The notes under the pieces: generated by a model
Seen by the model: the letters and a program-made list of their open reading frames with translations, nothing else
Database searches by the model: none
Told to the model about the DNA's origin: nothing
Assembly (NCBI RefSeq): GCF_024758505.1
Contig: NZ_CP077970.1
Location: forward strand, 7,068,001 to 7,132,000
DNA from: Bradyrhizobium arachidis
GTDB taxonomy: Bacteria > Pseudomonadota > Alphaproteobacteria > Rhizobiales > Xanthobacteraceae
Reading direction: 5' to 3'
Length of the DNA stretch: 64,000 bases
In this document: positions 42,514 through 52,045 of the stretch, piece after piece
Position numbering within the stretch: position 1 is the stretch's first letter
Layout of the letters: each line of letters opens with the position of its first letter
Translations under genes and position numbers: made by a program

Positions 42514-43753
42514 GAAGCTTACGATCGATCACGTCGGCCATCGCGGCGACGGCGTTTCGCTGGACGCGCGCGAGGCGATCTACGTGCCGTATACGCTTGG
42601 CGGCGAGACGGTGGAGGTCGACCATGTCGCGGGGCATCATCCCGACCGGCGCAAGCTGATTACGGTTGACGTCGCGAGCCCCGAGCGCATCACGCCGTTC
42701 TGTCCGCATTTCGGTGTCTGCGGCGGCTGCGCGATCCAGCACTGGCGAGAGGAGTTCTATCGAGCCTGGAAGCGCAACATCGTCGTGGAGACGCTGGCGC
42801 AGGCGGGCCTTGCCTGCGAGGTCGCGCCGCTGGTGGATGCGCATGGCGCGGGCCGGCGACGGATCACGCTGCACGGCAGGTTCGGCACGCATGAGATCCT
42901 CAAGGTCGGCTTCGCGGCCGCAAGCTCGCACGACGTCATCCCGATCCATCGCTGCCCGATTCTCGATCCCGCGCTCGACGGCGCGCTCGATGCCGCCTGG
43001 GCGATCGCGGAACCATTGACTCAAAAAATGGCGGTGACGAAACCGCTCGACATCCAGGTCACCGCGACCGCAAACGGTCTCGACATCGACGTGCGCGGCT
43101 CCGGTCCGCTGCCGGCCGCGCTGGTCGGCGCGCTGTCGCGCGTCGCCGAGCAGCATCGCCTGGCGCGACTGACGCGGCATGGCGAACTGGTGCTGCAACG
43201 GCTGCCGCCATCAGTCAAAATGGGCCGCGCCGAGGTGACGCTGCCGCCGGGCTCGTTCCTGCAAGCCACGGTCGCCGGCGAGGACACGCTCGCCGCGCTC
43301 GTTATCGAGCGTATCGGCAAGGCGAAGGAGATCGCCGATCTCTTTTGCGGCGTCGGCCCCTTTGCGTTGCGGCTTGCGGAGAAGGCACGCATCGCGGCCT
43401 ATGACAGCGACGCCGGCGCGATCGCCGCGCTTCAGAAGGCCGCACGCTCGCCGGGGCTGAAACCGATCAAAGCCGAAGCCCGAGACCTGTTCCGCCGCCC
43501 GCTGGTGCCGCAGGAGCTGCGCGATTTCGATGCCGTCGTGTTCGACCCGCCGCGCCAGGGCGCGCAGGCGCAGGCACTGAAGCTCGCCGCCGCCAAGGTG
43601 CCGGTCGTCATCGCCGTGTCCTGCAACGTCGCAACCTTCGCCCGCGATGCACGGCTCCTGATCGATGGCGGCTACAAGCTCGACACGGTAGTACCGCTCG
43701 ATCAGTTCCGGCACACGCCGCATGTGGAGCTGGTAGCGCGGTTTACGCGCTAA
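42506..43753 (+). CDS. Class I SAM-dependent RNA (uracil-C5) methyltransferase, RumA/TrmA family
   Basis: 415 aa with GTG start inside the end of tly[16 protein letters not shown] carries the Cys cluster that binds a 4Fe-4S centre in RlmD/RlmC-type enzymes. The methyltransferase domain has [13 protein letters not shown] (SAM motif I), FDPPRQGA, and the catalytic Cys in [14 protein letters not shown], with the base Glu in HVELVARF. Site specificity (23S U1939, U747 or tRNA U54) cannot be told from sequence alone. Confidence 0.92.
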   Translation: MVEKLTIDHVGHRGDGVSLDAREAIYVPYTLGGETVEVDHVAGHHPDRRKLITVDVASPERITPFCPHFGVCGGCAIQHWREEFYRAWKRNIVVETLAQAGLACEVAPLVDAHGAGRRRITLHGRFGTHEILKVGFAAASSHDVIPIHRCPILDPALDGALDAAWAIAEPLTQKMAVTKPLDIQVTATANGLDIDVRGSGPLPAALVGALSRVAEQHRLARLTRHGELVLQRLPPSVKMGRAEVTLPPGSFLQATVAGEDTLAALVIERIGKAKEIADLFCGVGPFALRLAEKARIAAYDSDAGAIAALQKAARSPGLKPIKAEARDLFRRPLVPQELRDFDAVVFDPPRQGAQAQALKLAAAKVPVVIAVSCNVATFARDARLLIDGGYKLDTVVPLDQFRHTPHVELVARFTR

Positions 43754-43755
43754 GA

Positions 43756-44205
43756 TCAAGGCGCGGGCCGCCGCGCGACGTAGCCGATGCGCAAGCCCGG
43801 CTCGAACCCGCAGGCTTCGTAGAACCGGTGAACCCGCGGATCGCTACGGCCGCTCTGCATCAGCACGTGGTGACAATCCCTGCGCCAGGCCTCCGCCAGT
43901 GCGGCCGCGACGACCGCACGGCCATGGCCGCGGCCCTGAAACTCGGGATGGGTGACGACGTTTTCGAGAAAGCCGTGCTGTCGTCCACTGCGCAGCAGAT
44001 TGGGCGCTGTTATGAGCATGCAGGTGGCGACGATTTTGTCGCCGGCTGTCGACACAAGCACCGCGATATCCTCGCGCGCCAGGGTCTGTTGCCAGATCGC
44101 CTCAATCCTCGCCTGCGGCTCGGCAGCGACGCTCACCTCCGATACCCGAAACAGATCGAGCAGCCCGGCAAGATCAGACAGTGCGGCAAGCCTGGCAGTC
44201 GGCAT
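43756..44205 (-). CDS. GNAT-family N-acetyltransferase
   Basis: 149 aa. Acetyl-CoA-binding motif A: ENVVTHPEFQGRGHGRAVVAAALAEAW (R/Q-x-x-G-x-G/A within QGRGHGRA), preceded by the beta strand AVLVSTAGDKIVATCMLI, and a C-terminal HRFYEACGFEPG. The acceptor substrate is unknown. Convergent with the RNA methyltransferase gene, 2 bp apart. Confidence 0.9.
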   Translation of the reverse strand: MPTARLAALSDLAGLLDLFRVSEVSVAAEPQARIEAIWQQTLAREDIAVLVSTAGDKIVATCMLITAPNLLRSGRQHGFLENVVTHPEFQGRGHGRAVVAAALAEAWRRDCHHVLMQSGRSDPRVHRFYEACGFEPGLRIGYVARRPAP

Positions 44206-44286
44206 TCGGCGATCCCCTGTGCGTCCCCGCAGTTAAGCTGATTCCTGCCGGAACAAGCGACAGCGAAGTCGCGGAGCCGCCTGGAT

Positions 44287-44967
44287 CTAGTGCCGCGGTG
44301 CGCCGGTGTTGTCGTCCGTGTCCAGCGACTGGGTCTGGAAGCGAACGAACAGCGCGACGATCTCCGCCGCATTGCCGAAGCAGAGGAACAGCGCACCGTC
44401 GCCGTGGGTACGGTTGTCGCTGGCGAACTGTCCGCTATTGCCCTGCATCATGTGGATGTCGTGAATGCCGCGTTCGGGGCGGAAGTGAAAATACTTGTCG
44501 GTCTGGCCGGGGTCCTCGAAATACTCGCCGAACGCGACCACCATGGCAATCTGGTCCGCCGTCGCGCGCTTGATGTTGGCGTCGAGCAAGTTCTTGAGCG
44601 AGACGCCACCGCCGGTCGCGGGAATCGGCCGCATCGCATCGACCGGGAAGATGTTATCTCTGACATAGTCGAGCCCGCCTGCCCCGGATGGCCCGGTCTC
44701 GAGCCGCCGAAAGCCGGGATCGCCGTTGAGATAGGGCTTCAGGTCGAGGGTTCCCGCCTTCGCGAACTCGGCGTCGAAATAGGCCAGCACCTCGCTGTCG
44801 TCGACCGACTGGACATTGACGGCGATCCGGTAGTCGCGGTCGCCGCCCTTGACATGAATCTCGTAATGCGGCGAGGACCCATCCGAGCTCTGGAAGCCCT
44901 CCACGACCAAGCCCACGAGAACGCCGTAGTGGCGGATTGCATTCGGGGGTCGTCTGCGATGAGCCAT
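44287..44967 (-). CDS. DUF2278 (YukJ-like) protein
   Basis: 226 aa matching DUF2278/YukJ: YGVLVGLVVEGFQ at the start, SSPHYEIHVKGGDRDYRIAVNVQS, GGLDYVRDNIF with MRPIPATGGG, AMVVAFGEYF and the late GIHDIHMMQGNSG followed by DGALFLCFGN. The function of the family is unknown. GGAGCG precedes the start on the minus strand. Confidence 0.85.
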   Translation of the reverse strand: MAHRRRPPNAIRHYGVLVGLVVEGFQSSDGSSPHYEIHVKGGDRDYRIAVNVQSVDDSEVLAYFDAEFAKAGTLDLKPYLNGDPGFRRLETGPSGAGGLDYVRDNIFPVDAMRPIPATGGGVSLKNLLDANIKRATADQIAMVVAFGEYFEDPGQTDKYFHFRPERGIHDIHMMQGNSGQFASDNRTHGDGALFLCFGNAAEIVALFVRFQTQSLDTDDNTGAPRH

Positions 44968-45140
44968 GGCAGCGCTCCTGTCGTGTCGGATGCGGATCGC
45001 GCGCAGTTTGCACGATCATCCTGCAACCAGGATGACAGCGACAGGAAATACCCCTTTGGTGGCTTCAATCGTGATTTAAACCACAGATTGAGTGATATTT
45101 TGCGGCACAGGTCGGTGGCCCGCCTTTTTGATCTGCCTTT

Positions 45141-45524
45141 TCAGTCCGCCTTGGTGGCGCCCATGCCGAAGGTCAGTTGGTTGCCATCGGGATCGAGGAC
45201 GTCGAAATCGCGCATGCCATAGTAGTAAGTCTGCGGCTGGTTGGGAGGCTTGGCGCCGCGCGCGACGAGCTCGGCGTAGACGGCATCAACATCCCGCACG
45301 AACACGCATAGGCCGCCATTGCCCGGTAATCGCTTGCTGTTGGAGGATGCGATCAGGTGCAGATCGACCTCGTCCCGGCACAGGCACGCATAGTAGGTCG
45401 GCTCGCCATATTGGAACGTGACGTCGAAGCTGAGGACGTCGCGATAATACGCGACGCTGCCCGCGAAGTTCGAGACGACGAATACGGTCGCGGCACCGAC
45501 CATCATCGGACGTTCGTCGGTCAT
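45141..45524 (-). CDS. VOC-family glyoxalase/dioxygenase-like protein
   Basis: 127 aa. Two beta-alpha-beta-beta-beta halves: VFVVSNFAGSVAYYRDVLSFDVTFQYGEP and VDLHLIASSN, then GLCVFVRDVDAVYAELVARGAKPP and MRDFDVLDPDGNQLTFG. Candidate metal ligands are His in LHLI and Asp/Glu positions, but the usual His/Glu set is incomplete, so a binding (bleomycin-resistance-like) role is equally possible. The ATG at 45524 is preferred to one ten codons upstream. Confidence 0.85.
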   Translation of the reverse strand: MTDERPMMVGAATVFVVSNFAGSVAYYRDVLSFDVTFQYGEPTYYACLCRDEVDLHLIASSNSKRLPGNGGLCVFVRDVDAVYAELVARGAKPPNQPQTYYYGMRDFDVLDPDGNQLTFGMGATKAD

Positions 45525-45690
45525 GGCGGAACTCCCAGCGCGGCAACTGCTCACCGCCGGCGAATGTAACAGCTCTCATCGCACGCGCACATCTCGAGGG
45601 CGCAACCGCACCTGCTTTTGCTGCCGCGCACAACAGCAAGTCCGTGCGTGAGGTGGCAAGCGCCTTGACAGACGAAACGCTTCGCGCGCA

Positions 45691-45713
45691 CATTCTTACA
45701 CTAAGTAAGAATG
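45691..45713. promoter_or_regulatory. 23-bp palindrome at the ROK regulator start (likely autoregulatory operator)
   Basis: CATTCTTAC-ACTAA-GTAAGAATG: perfect 9-bp arms with 5-bp spacer. TTGACA (45665-45670) lies upstream as a possible -35 element. The palindrome covers the most upstream possible ATG (45711), which argues that translation begins further down. Confidence 0.65.
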
Positions 45714-45728
45714 ACGACAGGGATGGAA

Positions 45729-46898
45729 ATGTCGGAGCAGCCGAGAAGTCGGCGGCAGACGCGTGCGGCCATTCTGGGGCATCTGCTCCAGTCGGGCGGC
45801 ATGTTTCGGCCGCCTCTGGCGAAGGCCGTGCGGCTGTCCGAGGCCAGCCTGTCGCGCATCCTGTTCGACCTGAAGGCGGAAGGCCTGATCGAGGAAGTGA
45901 GGCGGCCGGTGCCGTACGTCGGCGGCCCCTCAGCGCTGGTGTCTCTCGATGGCTCCGTAGCCGTGGCAGCCTTCGAGCTCACCGCTCAGCGGCTGAGCGT
46001 CGGCGTCGGCGGACTTTCGGGTGAGTTGCATTTTGTCGAACGCCTGCCGCTGCCGAAGAGGCCGACCGTCGCATCCGTTGGCCGGGGGTTTCGCGATGCG
46101 CTGGAATTGCTGCAGGACTGGACACGGCGGCGCCGCATCCGGCTCTCGCAGATCGGCGTTTCCGTCCCCGGCCTCGGGCGGCTGAGCGAGCTCGGCAACC
46201 CCATCATTCCCTGTGATACCGGGCTCGTGCGCGGCATGATCAGCGAGACGTTCGCGGACGTGCCGGTCGAGATCACCAACTCGGTGGTCGCGCATACAAC
46301 GTTTCATCGCTCCCGCACCGAAGACTATCCGTTTGCGGGCGCGCATCTGTTCGTCTTCGTCGGCCAGGGCGTTGCCGGCACATGGGTGGACGGTCCGGTC
46401 GAGGCCGATGCCCTGCAGCCGGTCGAGCTCGGCCACATGGTGTTCGGCGACGGCGGACCGCGTTGCCGCTGCGGCCATCATGGCTGCGTCGAAGCCTATA
46501 CGTCGCTTCCGGCGCTAGCCGATCTTATCGGCGTGCCCGAAGCGGAACTGCAGGACGGCGCCGGATGGGTGAACGCCATCCCGATCCCGTCGCGCGTGCG
46601 CCAGGAGTTGCGGCGCCGGCTGTTCCGGCTTGGCCTTGCGATCGGCAATACGCTGAACGTGAAGCCTTGTCCCGGCGTGGCCGTCAGCGGCTGGCCGTCC
46701 CTGCTCGCCGAGGAGGATCGCAAGGCCGTGGTCGACGGCATCGATACGTCTCTGCTGGGCGGACGCAAACACGCCCAGGTGTCGGTCGCCTTCGTGCCAC
46801 CGTCGACCGGCAATGATCCGAATGCGGCGCTCGCCTTCGCCGCCTGGTGCCTGGCGTGCCGCGGCGGTATGCCGGCCGCGTCCGTGGAGGCTGCCTGA
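45729..46898 (+). CDS. ROK-family transcriptional regulator of the sugar operon
   Basis: NagC/XylR-type repressor, 389 aa. N-terminal winged HTH (about 8-70: TRAAILGHLLQSGGMFRPPLAKAVRLSEASLSRILFDLKAEGLIEE), then the ROK domain with the zinc-binding CRCGHHGCVEAY (Cys-x-Cys-Gly-x2-Gly-Cys-x-Glu). The start with AGGGA 5-6 nt upstream (45729) is preferred; ATGs at 45711 and 45723 are in frame. It is the first gene of an ABC sugar-uptake set on the same strand, so it probably controls that operon in response to the sugar. Confidence 0.92.
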   Translation: MSEQPRSRRQTRAAILGHLLQSGGMFRPPLAKAVRLSEASLSRILFDLKAEGLIEEVRRPVPYVGGPSALVSLDGSVAVAAFELTAQRLSVGVGGLSGELHFVERLPLPKRPTVASVGRGFRDALELLQDWTRRRRIRLSQIGVSVPGLGRLSELGNPIIPCDTGLVRGMISETFADVPVEITNSVVAHTTFHRSRTEDYPFAGAHLFVFVGQGVAGTWVDGPVEADALQPVELGHMVFGDGGPRCRCGHHGCVEAYTSLPALADLIGVPEAELQDGAGWVNAIPIPSRVRQELRRRLFRLGLAIGNTLNVKPCPGVAVSGWPSLLAEEDRKAVVDGIDTSLLGGRKHAQVSVAFVPPSTGNDPNAALAFAAWCLACRGGMPAASVEAA

Positions 46899-46961
46899 GA
46901 TGACCTGAACCACGCGACTTGCTCGCGCAAAAACGAAGTTCACACCCGGGAGGAACTTGCC

Positions 46962-48245
46962 ATGCCGATCACAACAACAAGGCGTCGTCTGCTCGCTGGA
47001 GCTGCTGCCACGCTCGCGCTGCCGGCATTCGTCCGCGCGCAAGGCGCCAAGCCGCGCCTGACAGCCATTTCGCAATGGTCCGCAGGCAGCGATGGCGCGG
47101 CCATCACCGCGCTCGGCAAGAAATTCGAGGAGAAGGGCGGGATCTGGCAGCACTCGCCCGTCCCCGGGTTCACCACCGAGATGATGAACAAGCTACGTGC
47201 TCAGATCATCGCCGGCGATCCGCCGGCCTGCTCGCAGCTCAAGGGCCCCGAGATCGCGGCCTGGTCGAAGATCGCCCCGACCGTCAATCTCGATGCCGTT
47301 GTCGCTGCCGCTGGCTACGAAAAGGTCGTCGCTCCGGACCTCGCGAAATTGCACAAGCCGGGCGGCAAGTGGATCGCGCTGCCGTTGCAGATCTACAGCA
47401 CCAACATGCTGTTCCTCTCCAAGCGCGCGATGGACAAGGCCAAGGCCGACAAGGTCCCCGTCACCTGGGCCGACTTCAACGACCTAGCCGAAAAGATGAA
47501 ATCAGGCGGCGTTACATATCCGATCGCCAACGGCGGTACCCGCCCCGATGACGGACAGAAATTCGAGGCCTCTCTCGCCGGCATCAGCCCCGCTGTCTAT
47601 CGCGCAGCCATCATGAATCTCGACAAGAAGGCCCTGGAGGGCCCCGAGATCAAGGCAGCCTTCGCACAGGTGCGCAAGATCTCCGACTGGATGGACCCCA
47701 ATGTCGGCGCCCAACCCTTTGCCACCAATTTGAAGCGCTTCGTCGAAGGCGACATGGGCATGATGATCCAGGGCGGGTGGGCGCAGGGCGTGTTGCGTAA
47801 CGCCGGCTTCAAGCTCGACGACTTCATGATCACCCCGGGCCCCAGCGACAACAGCAAGCCAGTCTTCCTGTTGAACGCCGACGCCTTCATCTTCTGGGAG
47901 CGCAAGGAACCCGATCTGCAGGCCGGTCAGGCGCTCATGGCCCAGCTCGTCATGGATCCGGCGATCCAGACCATGTACTCGCAGATCACGGGATCGATCC
48001 CCGTTCGCACCGATGTCGACCTCACCGGTGAAGGTTGGTCGGACGGTCAACGGCGCACCGCAGCCGCGCTCAAGGACGCTGTCGCCAACAACCAGGCCGT
48101 GCTGAGCCTTGCGCACAACATGGCACAGGAAAACGGCCTGACCGCGGCGATGATCGACGTGCTCACCGAATACGTGAAGAACAAGACGATCAAGCCGGAG
48201 CAGGCGGCCACCCGCCTCGCCGAGGCCGTCGAGGGGGCGCGGTGA
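46962..48245 (+). CDS. Sugar ABC transporter substrate-binding protein
   Basis: Periplasmic family-1 extracellular solute-binding protein, 427 aa. The N-terminus TTRRRLLAGAAATLALPAFVRAQG is a signal peptide with an RR-containing, Tat-like start. Body typical of the glucose/maltose-type binding proteins (LRAQIIAGDPPACSQLKGPEIAAWSK; KWIALPLQIYSTNMLFLSKRAMDKAK; MGMMIQGGWAQG). Strong GGGAGGAA before the ATG. Overlaps the permease gene by 4 bp (GTGA). The sugar cannot be named. Confidence 0.94.
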   Translation: MPITTTRRRLLAGAAATLALPAFVRAQGAKPRLTAISQWSAGSDGAAITALGKKFEEKGGIWQHSPVPGFTTEMMNKLRAQIIAGDPPACSQLKGPEIAAWSKIAPTVNLDAVVAAAGYEKVVAPDLAKLHKPGGKWIALPLQIYSTNMLFLSKRAMDKAKADKVPVTWADFNDLAEKMKSGGVTYPIANGGTRPDDGQKFEASLAGISPAVYRAAIMNLDKKALEGPEIKAAFAQVRKISDWMDPNVGAQPFATNLKRFVEGDMGMMIQGGWAQGVLRNAGFKLDDFMITPGPSDNSKPVFLLNADAFIFWERKEPDLQAGQALMAQLVMDPAIQTMYSQITGSIPVRTDVDLTGEGWSDGQRRTAAALKDAVANNQAVLSLAHNMAQENGLTAAMIDVLTEYVKNKTIKPEQAATRLAEAVEGAR

Positions 48246-49171
48246 CCGACACCGTCGCCACGGCACCGCGAACAGGGCGGTCGGCAACACCCAGCGTGGT
48301 GGGCCGGCTGCCCGAATATCTGACGATCTGGGTGCCGCTGCTGTTGTCGGCCGCGCATCTCATTTCGTTTTCGCTGTGGACGATCTGGATTTCGTTCACA
48401 CCGTCGACACTTGTCCCGGTCTCGGGCTGGGTGGGTTTGCGCCACTACAATGCGGTCCTGGCGTCGCGGAACTGGAACATCGCCTTCGACAATCTGCTGC
48501 TGTTCGGTAGCGCTTTCGTGCTGCTGAGCCTGGTGACCGGCCTCATGCTTGCGATCCTGCTCGACCAGCGCATTCGCGGCGAGAACACGCTGCGGTCCAT
48601 CTTCCTCTATCCGCTGGCGGTGTCGTTCGTCGTCACCGGCACGGTCTGGAGCTGGCTGCTCAATCCGGGCCTCGGAATCCAGAAGCTGGTCCAGGATTTC
48701 GGCTGGACCTCCTTCCGGTTCGACTGGCTGGTCGATCGCGACATGGCGATCTGGACGATCGTCATCGCCGCGATCTGGCAATCCTCGGGTTTTGCCATGG
48801 CACTCTTCCTCGCCGGCCTCCGCTCCGTCGATAGCGACCTCGTCAAGGCCGCGCAGATTGACGGCGCAGGACCAATCCGAATGTACCGGCGCGTCATCCT
48901 GCCGACGCTGTGGCCGATCACCATCACCGTCATCGTCATCCAGCTGCAGTTCGCGATCTCGACCTTCGACCTCGTCCGCGCGCTGACCAATGGCGGGCCT
49001 GGGATCGCGACCCAGTTGCCGGCTCTCGTCGTCTACGACCTGATGTTCCAGCGCGGCCTGCTCGGTCGCGGCGCGGCGGCGGCCGTGCTGATGCTGCTGA
49101 TTCTTCTCGCAGTGCTGCTGCCATATGCAGCGTGGCGACATCTCCAGCGACGGCGGGCCAACCATGCGTGA
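48242..49171 (+). CDS. Sugar ABC transporter permease (MalF type)
   Basis: 309 aa, GTG start overlapping the binding-protein stop. Six membrane segments between about 28 and 300; EAA loop QIDGAGPIRMYRRVILPTLWPIT (E/A-A-x3-G form with AAQIDGAG) contacts the ATPase. The stop overlaps the next permease by 8 bp. Confidence 0.94.
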   Translation: MTDTVATAPRTGRSATPSVVGRLPEYLTIWVPLLLSAAHLISFSLWTIWISFTPSTLVPVSGWVGLRHYNAVLASRNWNIAFDNLLLFGSAFVLLSLVTGLMLAILLDQRIRGENTLRSIFLYPLAVSFVVTGTVWSWLLNPGLGIQKLVQDFGWTSFRFDWLVDRDMAIWTIVIAAIWQSSGFAMALFLAGLRSVDSDLVKAAQIDGAGPIRMYRRVILPTLWPITITVIVIQLQFAISTFDLVRALTNGGPGIATQLPALVVYDLMFQRGLLGRGAAAAVLMLLILLAVLLPYAAWRHLQRRRANHA

Positions 49172-50021
49172 CCGGACCTTCACGCCGAGCCGCATGCTCA
49201 TCTATCTCTTCGTCGTGCTGGTCGCGGTCGCCTGGCTCGTGCCACTGATCGTCGTCATCCTGAACTCGTTGCGCAGCAACGAGGAGATCGCACAGACCTC
49301 GATGATCGGCTGGCCGCTGCGGTGGGCCTTCGGCAACTACCTCACGGCCTGGTCCGACTTCTGCGTTGCGCAGACCTGCGCCGGCATCCGTCCCTACATG
49401 CTGAACTCGGCGCTCGTGACCATTCCCGCAACGATCTTTTCCACCCTGCTCGGTGCGGTTGCCGGTTACGCGGTTTCGCTCTGGCGCTTTCGCGGCGACC
49501 AGTGGATCTACGGCATCGTCACGCTCGGCATTTTCCTTCCGCAGCAGATGCGTTTGCTGCCCTGGACGATCGTGCTGCGTGACACGGGTCTGATGAACAC
49601 GCTGACCGGCCTGGTGGTGATCCACACCATCCAGGGGCTCTCCTTTACCGTGTTGTTCTGCCGAAACTACTACGTGTCGATCCCACAGGAGCTGATCAGG
49701 GCAGCGCGCATCGATGGCGCCGGGTTCTTCCGTATTTTCTGGCGCATCATCCTGCCGCTCTCGCCGCCCATCCTGGTCGTCACCGTGATCTGGCAGTTCA
49801 CCCATATCTGGAACGAGTTCCTCTATGGCGTGACATTCACGACCGGCCAGCAGCAGCCGGTCACTGCCGCGCTGATCGCGCTCTCGGCCGCGGTTGCCGA
49901 CATCCCGCAGCATGGCGTGCAAAGCGCCGCGGTGATGATCGCGGCCCTGCCGACGCTGCTGATCTATCTGATCGGCGGAAAATACTTCGTACGCGGGCTT
50001 ACCGCCGGCGCCGTGAAATGA
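49164..50021 (+). CDS. Sugar ABC transporter permease (MalG type)
   Basis: 285 aa with about six membrane helices. N-terminal LVPLIVVILNSLRSNEEIAQ is the typical MalG-like start; EAA loop AARIDGAGFFRIFWRIILPLSPP. A loop AQTCAGIRPYMLNS with Cys is somewhat longer than usual. It forms the heterodimeric channel with the preceding permease. Confidence 0.94.
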   Translation: MRDRTFTPSRMLIYLFVVLVAVAWLVPLIVVILNSLRSNEEIAQTSMIGWPLRWAFGNYLTAWSDFCVAQTCAGIRPYMLNSALVTIPATIFSTLLGAVAGYAVSLWRFRGDQWIYGIVTLGIFLPQQMRLLPWTIVLRDTGLMNTLTGLVVIHTIQGLSFTVLFCRNYYVSIPQELIRAARIDGAGFFRIFWRIILPLSPPILVVTVIWQFTHIWNEFLYGVTFTTGQQQPVTAALIALSAAVADIPQHGVQSAAVMIAALPTLLIYLIGGKYFVRGLTAGAVK

Positions 50022-50031
50022 AGGGGAAGTC

Positions 50032-51147
50032 ATGGCAGCGTTGAGCATTCGTACTCTGTCGAAGCGTTACGCCAATCTGGAGGTGCTGAAGGGGATCAAC
50101 CTCGAGATCGAGAGCGGCGAGTTTACCGTGCTGGTCGGACCGTCCGGTTGCGGCAAGTCCACCCTGCTCAACATCGTCGCCGGGCTCGATCGTCCGAGCT
50201 CCGGGACCATCGAGATCGGCGGACGCGTCGTCAACGACGTCGAGCCGAAGGACCGCGACATCGCCATGGTGTTCCAGTCCTACGCACTCTATCCGTCGAT
50301 GACCGTGCGCCAGAACATCACCTTCGGAATGGAATGCCGTCATGTGCCGAGGGCGGAACAGGACGCGGCGCTGGCGAATGTGGCGCGCCTGCTCCAGATC
50401 GAGCCGCTGCTCGGCCGCAAGCCGTCGCAGCTCTCCGGCGGCCAGCGACAGCGCGTGGCGATGGGGCGTGCGCTGGTGCGCGATCCCCTGCTCTTTCTGT
50501 TCGACGAGCCGCTCTCAAATCTCGACGCAAAACTGCGGGTCGAGATGCGGATGGAAATCAAGCGGTTGCACCAGCGCATCGGCGCCACCATCGTCTACGT
50601 CACGCACGACCAGATCGAGGCAATGACCATGGCGACGCGGATCGCCGTGATGCATCAGGGCGCCGTGCAGCAGTTCGCCGACCCTGATACGGTGTACCGC
50701 TATCCGGCCAATCTGTTCGTCGCGCGGTTCATGGGCTCGCCGCCGATGAACACGATGCCAGCGCGGCTGATGGCGGACGGCGGCGCAGCGGCGGTGGTCA
50801 TCGGCGCGGGACGGCCGGATGAAGTGCGGCTGCCCCTCAACGGCTACGATGCTGCGGCGTCCTATGTCGACCGCGACGTGGTGCTGGGTATCCGGCCGGA
50901 ATGCATTGCCGAGGGCGGCCGGATGTTTTCATCCGCGTCGGGCGCGCCGATCGTCGTCGATGCGCCGGTGGAGATGGTCGAGCCCACGGGGGCCGAGACC
51001 ATCGTGCTCTTGCGGCTCGGCGGCGAGACCGCACAGGCGCGCATCTCGCCCGACGTACGACCGGTGCCGGGGGAGCGCGCGTCCTTTGCGCTCGACACGC
51101 GCCGCATTTGCCTGTTCGACCCGGAGACGGAGCGCCTGATCGCATGA
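50032..51147 (+). CDS. Sugar ABC transporter ATP-binding protein (UgpC/MsmK type)
   Basis: 371 aa. Walker A GPSGCGKST (about 40-48), Q loop FQSYALYP, signature LSGGQRQRVAMGRA, Walker B LLFLFDEPLSNLDAK, H loop VTHDQIEAM, then a C-terminal MalK-like TOBE/OB regulatory domain (about 240-371) with VLGIRPE. Energises the two permeases upstream. Its stop overlaps the dehydrogenase start by 4 bp. Confidence 0.96.
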   Translation: MAALSIRTLSKRYANLEVLKGINLEIESGEFTVLVGPSGCGKSTLLNIVAGLDRPSSGTIEIGGRVVNDVEPKDRDIAMVFQSYALYPSMTVRQNITFGMECRHVPRAEQDAALANVARLLQIEPLLGRKPSQLSGGQRQRVAMGRALVRDPLLFLFDEPLSNLDAKLRVEMRMEIKRLHQRIGATIVYVTHDQIEAMTMATRIAVMHQGAVQQFADPDTVYRYPANLFVARFMGSPPMNTMPARLMADGGAAAVVIGAGRPDEVRLPLNGYDAAASYVDRDVVLGIRPECIAEGGRMFSSASGAPIVVDAPVEMVEPTGAETIVLLRLGGETAQARISPDVRPVPGERASFALDTRRICLFDPETERLIA

Positions 51148-51908
51148 CTGAATCGAGCTATTCCGGCCTTGCCGGTCGTGTCGTCCTGATCACCGGCGGC
51201 GCCAGCGGCATCGGCGCGGCCTTCGTGCGAGCGTTTGCCGCGCAGAAGGCACGCGTCGCCTTCCTCGACATCGACGCTGATGCCGGCGAGGCGCTGGTGC
51301 GCGAGGTGACCGATACGTCCGGCTCTGCGCCGCTGTTCGTGCCGTGCGACCTGCTCGACATCGAGGCGTTGCGTGCGGCGATAGATCGCGTTCATGGGGG
51401 GCTTGGGGACGCCGCCGTACTCGTCAACAACGCCGCCAACGACCAGCGGCAGGTGCTGGCCGAGGTCACGCCCGAACAATTCGACTGGACGATCGGCGTA
51501 AATCTCAAGCACGTCTTCTTCGCGGCGCAAGCGGTGGTGCCGCAGATGCGCTCGCGCGGCGGCGGCTCGATCATCAACATGTCGTCGATCGCATGGATGC
51601 GCGGCGCCCCCGCGCTGCCGGCCTATGCCGCGGCGAAGGCTGCGATCGTCGGCTTCACCAATTCGCTGGCCCGGATCGTCGGACCCGACCGCATCCGCGT
51701 CAACGCGATCGCCCCTGGCATGGTCATCACCGAGCGCCAGCGACGGCTGTGGTATCCGGACGAGCGCCAAATCGCCGAGTTTCGTACCCGTCAGGCCGTC
51801 CCCGATGCGGTGACGCCCGAGGACATCGCACAGCTCGCGCTGTTCCTGGCGTCGGACGACAGCCAGCGCATCACGCGCCAGTGTATCCAGGTCGACGGCG
51901 GCCTGTGA
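51144..51908 (+). CDS. SDR-family dehydrogenase (probable sugar 1-dehydrogenase)
   Basis: 254 aa classical SDR. TGGASGIG (about 17-24), NNAANDQRQ, catalytic Ser in NMSSIAWMRG, Tyr-x3-Lys in YAAAKAAIVG, terminal QCIQVDGG. Tight coupling to the sugar-transport ATPase suggests that it oxidises the imported sugar, as aldose 1-dehydrogenases do in similarly organised operons. The sugar itself is inference only. Confidence 0.9.
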   Translation: MTESSYSGLAGRVVLITGGASGIGAAFVRAFAAQKARVAFLDIDADAGEALVREVTDTSGSAPLFVPCDLLDIEALRAAIDRVHGGLGDAAVLVNNAANDQRQVLAEVTPEQFDWTIGVNLKHVFFAAQAVVPQMRSRGGGSIINMSSIAWMRGAPALPAYAAAKAAIVGFTNSLARIVGPDRIRVNAIAPGMVITERQRRLWYPDERQIAEFRTRQAVPDAVTPEDIAQLALFLASDDSQRITRQCIQVDGGL

Positions 51909-52045
51909 AGGAGAGCATGGGCGTAGAGCTCCCTTGTTTCGCCCGCTCCGCGACGTAAGCTTGACGCTGATCACCATGCCGGCGGAAACGACGACTTGCC
52001 GCCGCTGCCGGTGCTCGCCAAGTAACGCCAACCAGGGATCCATCG

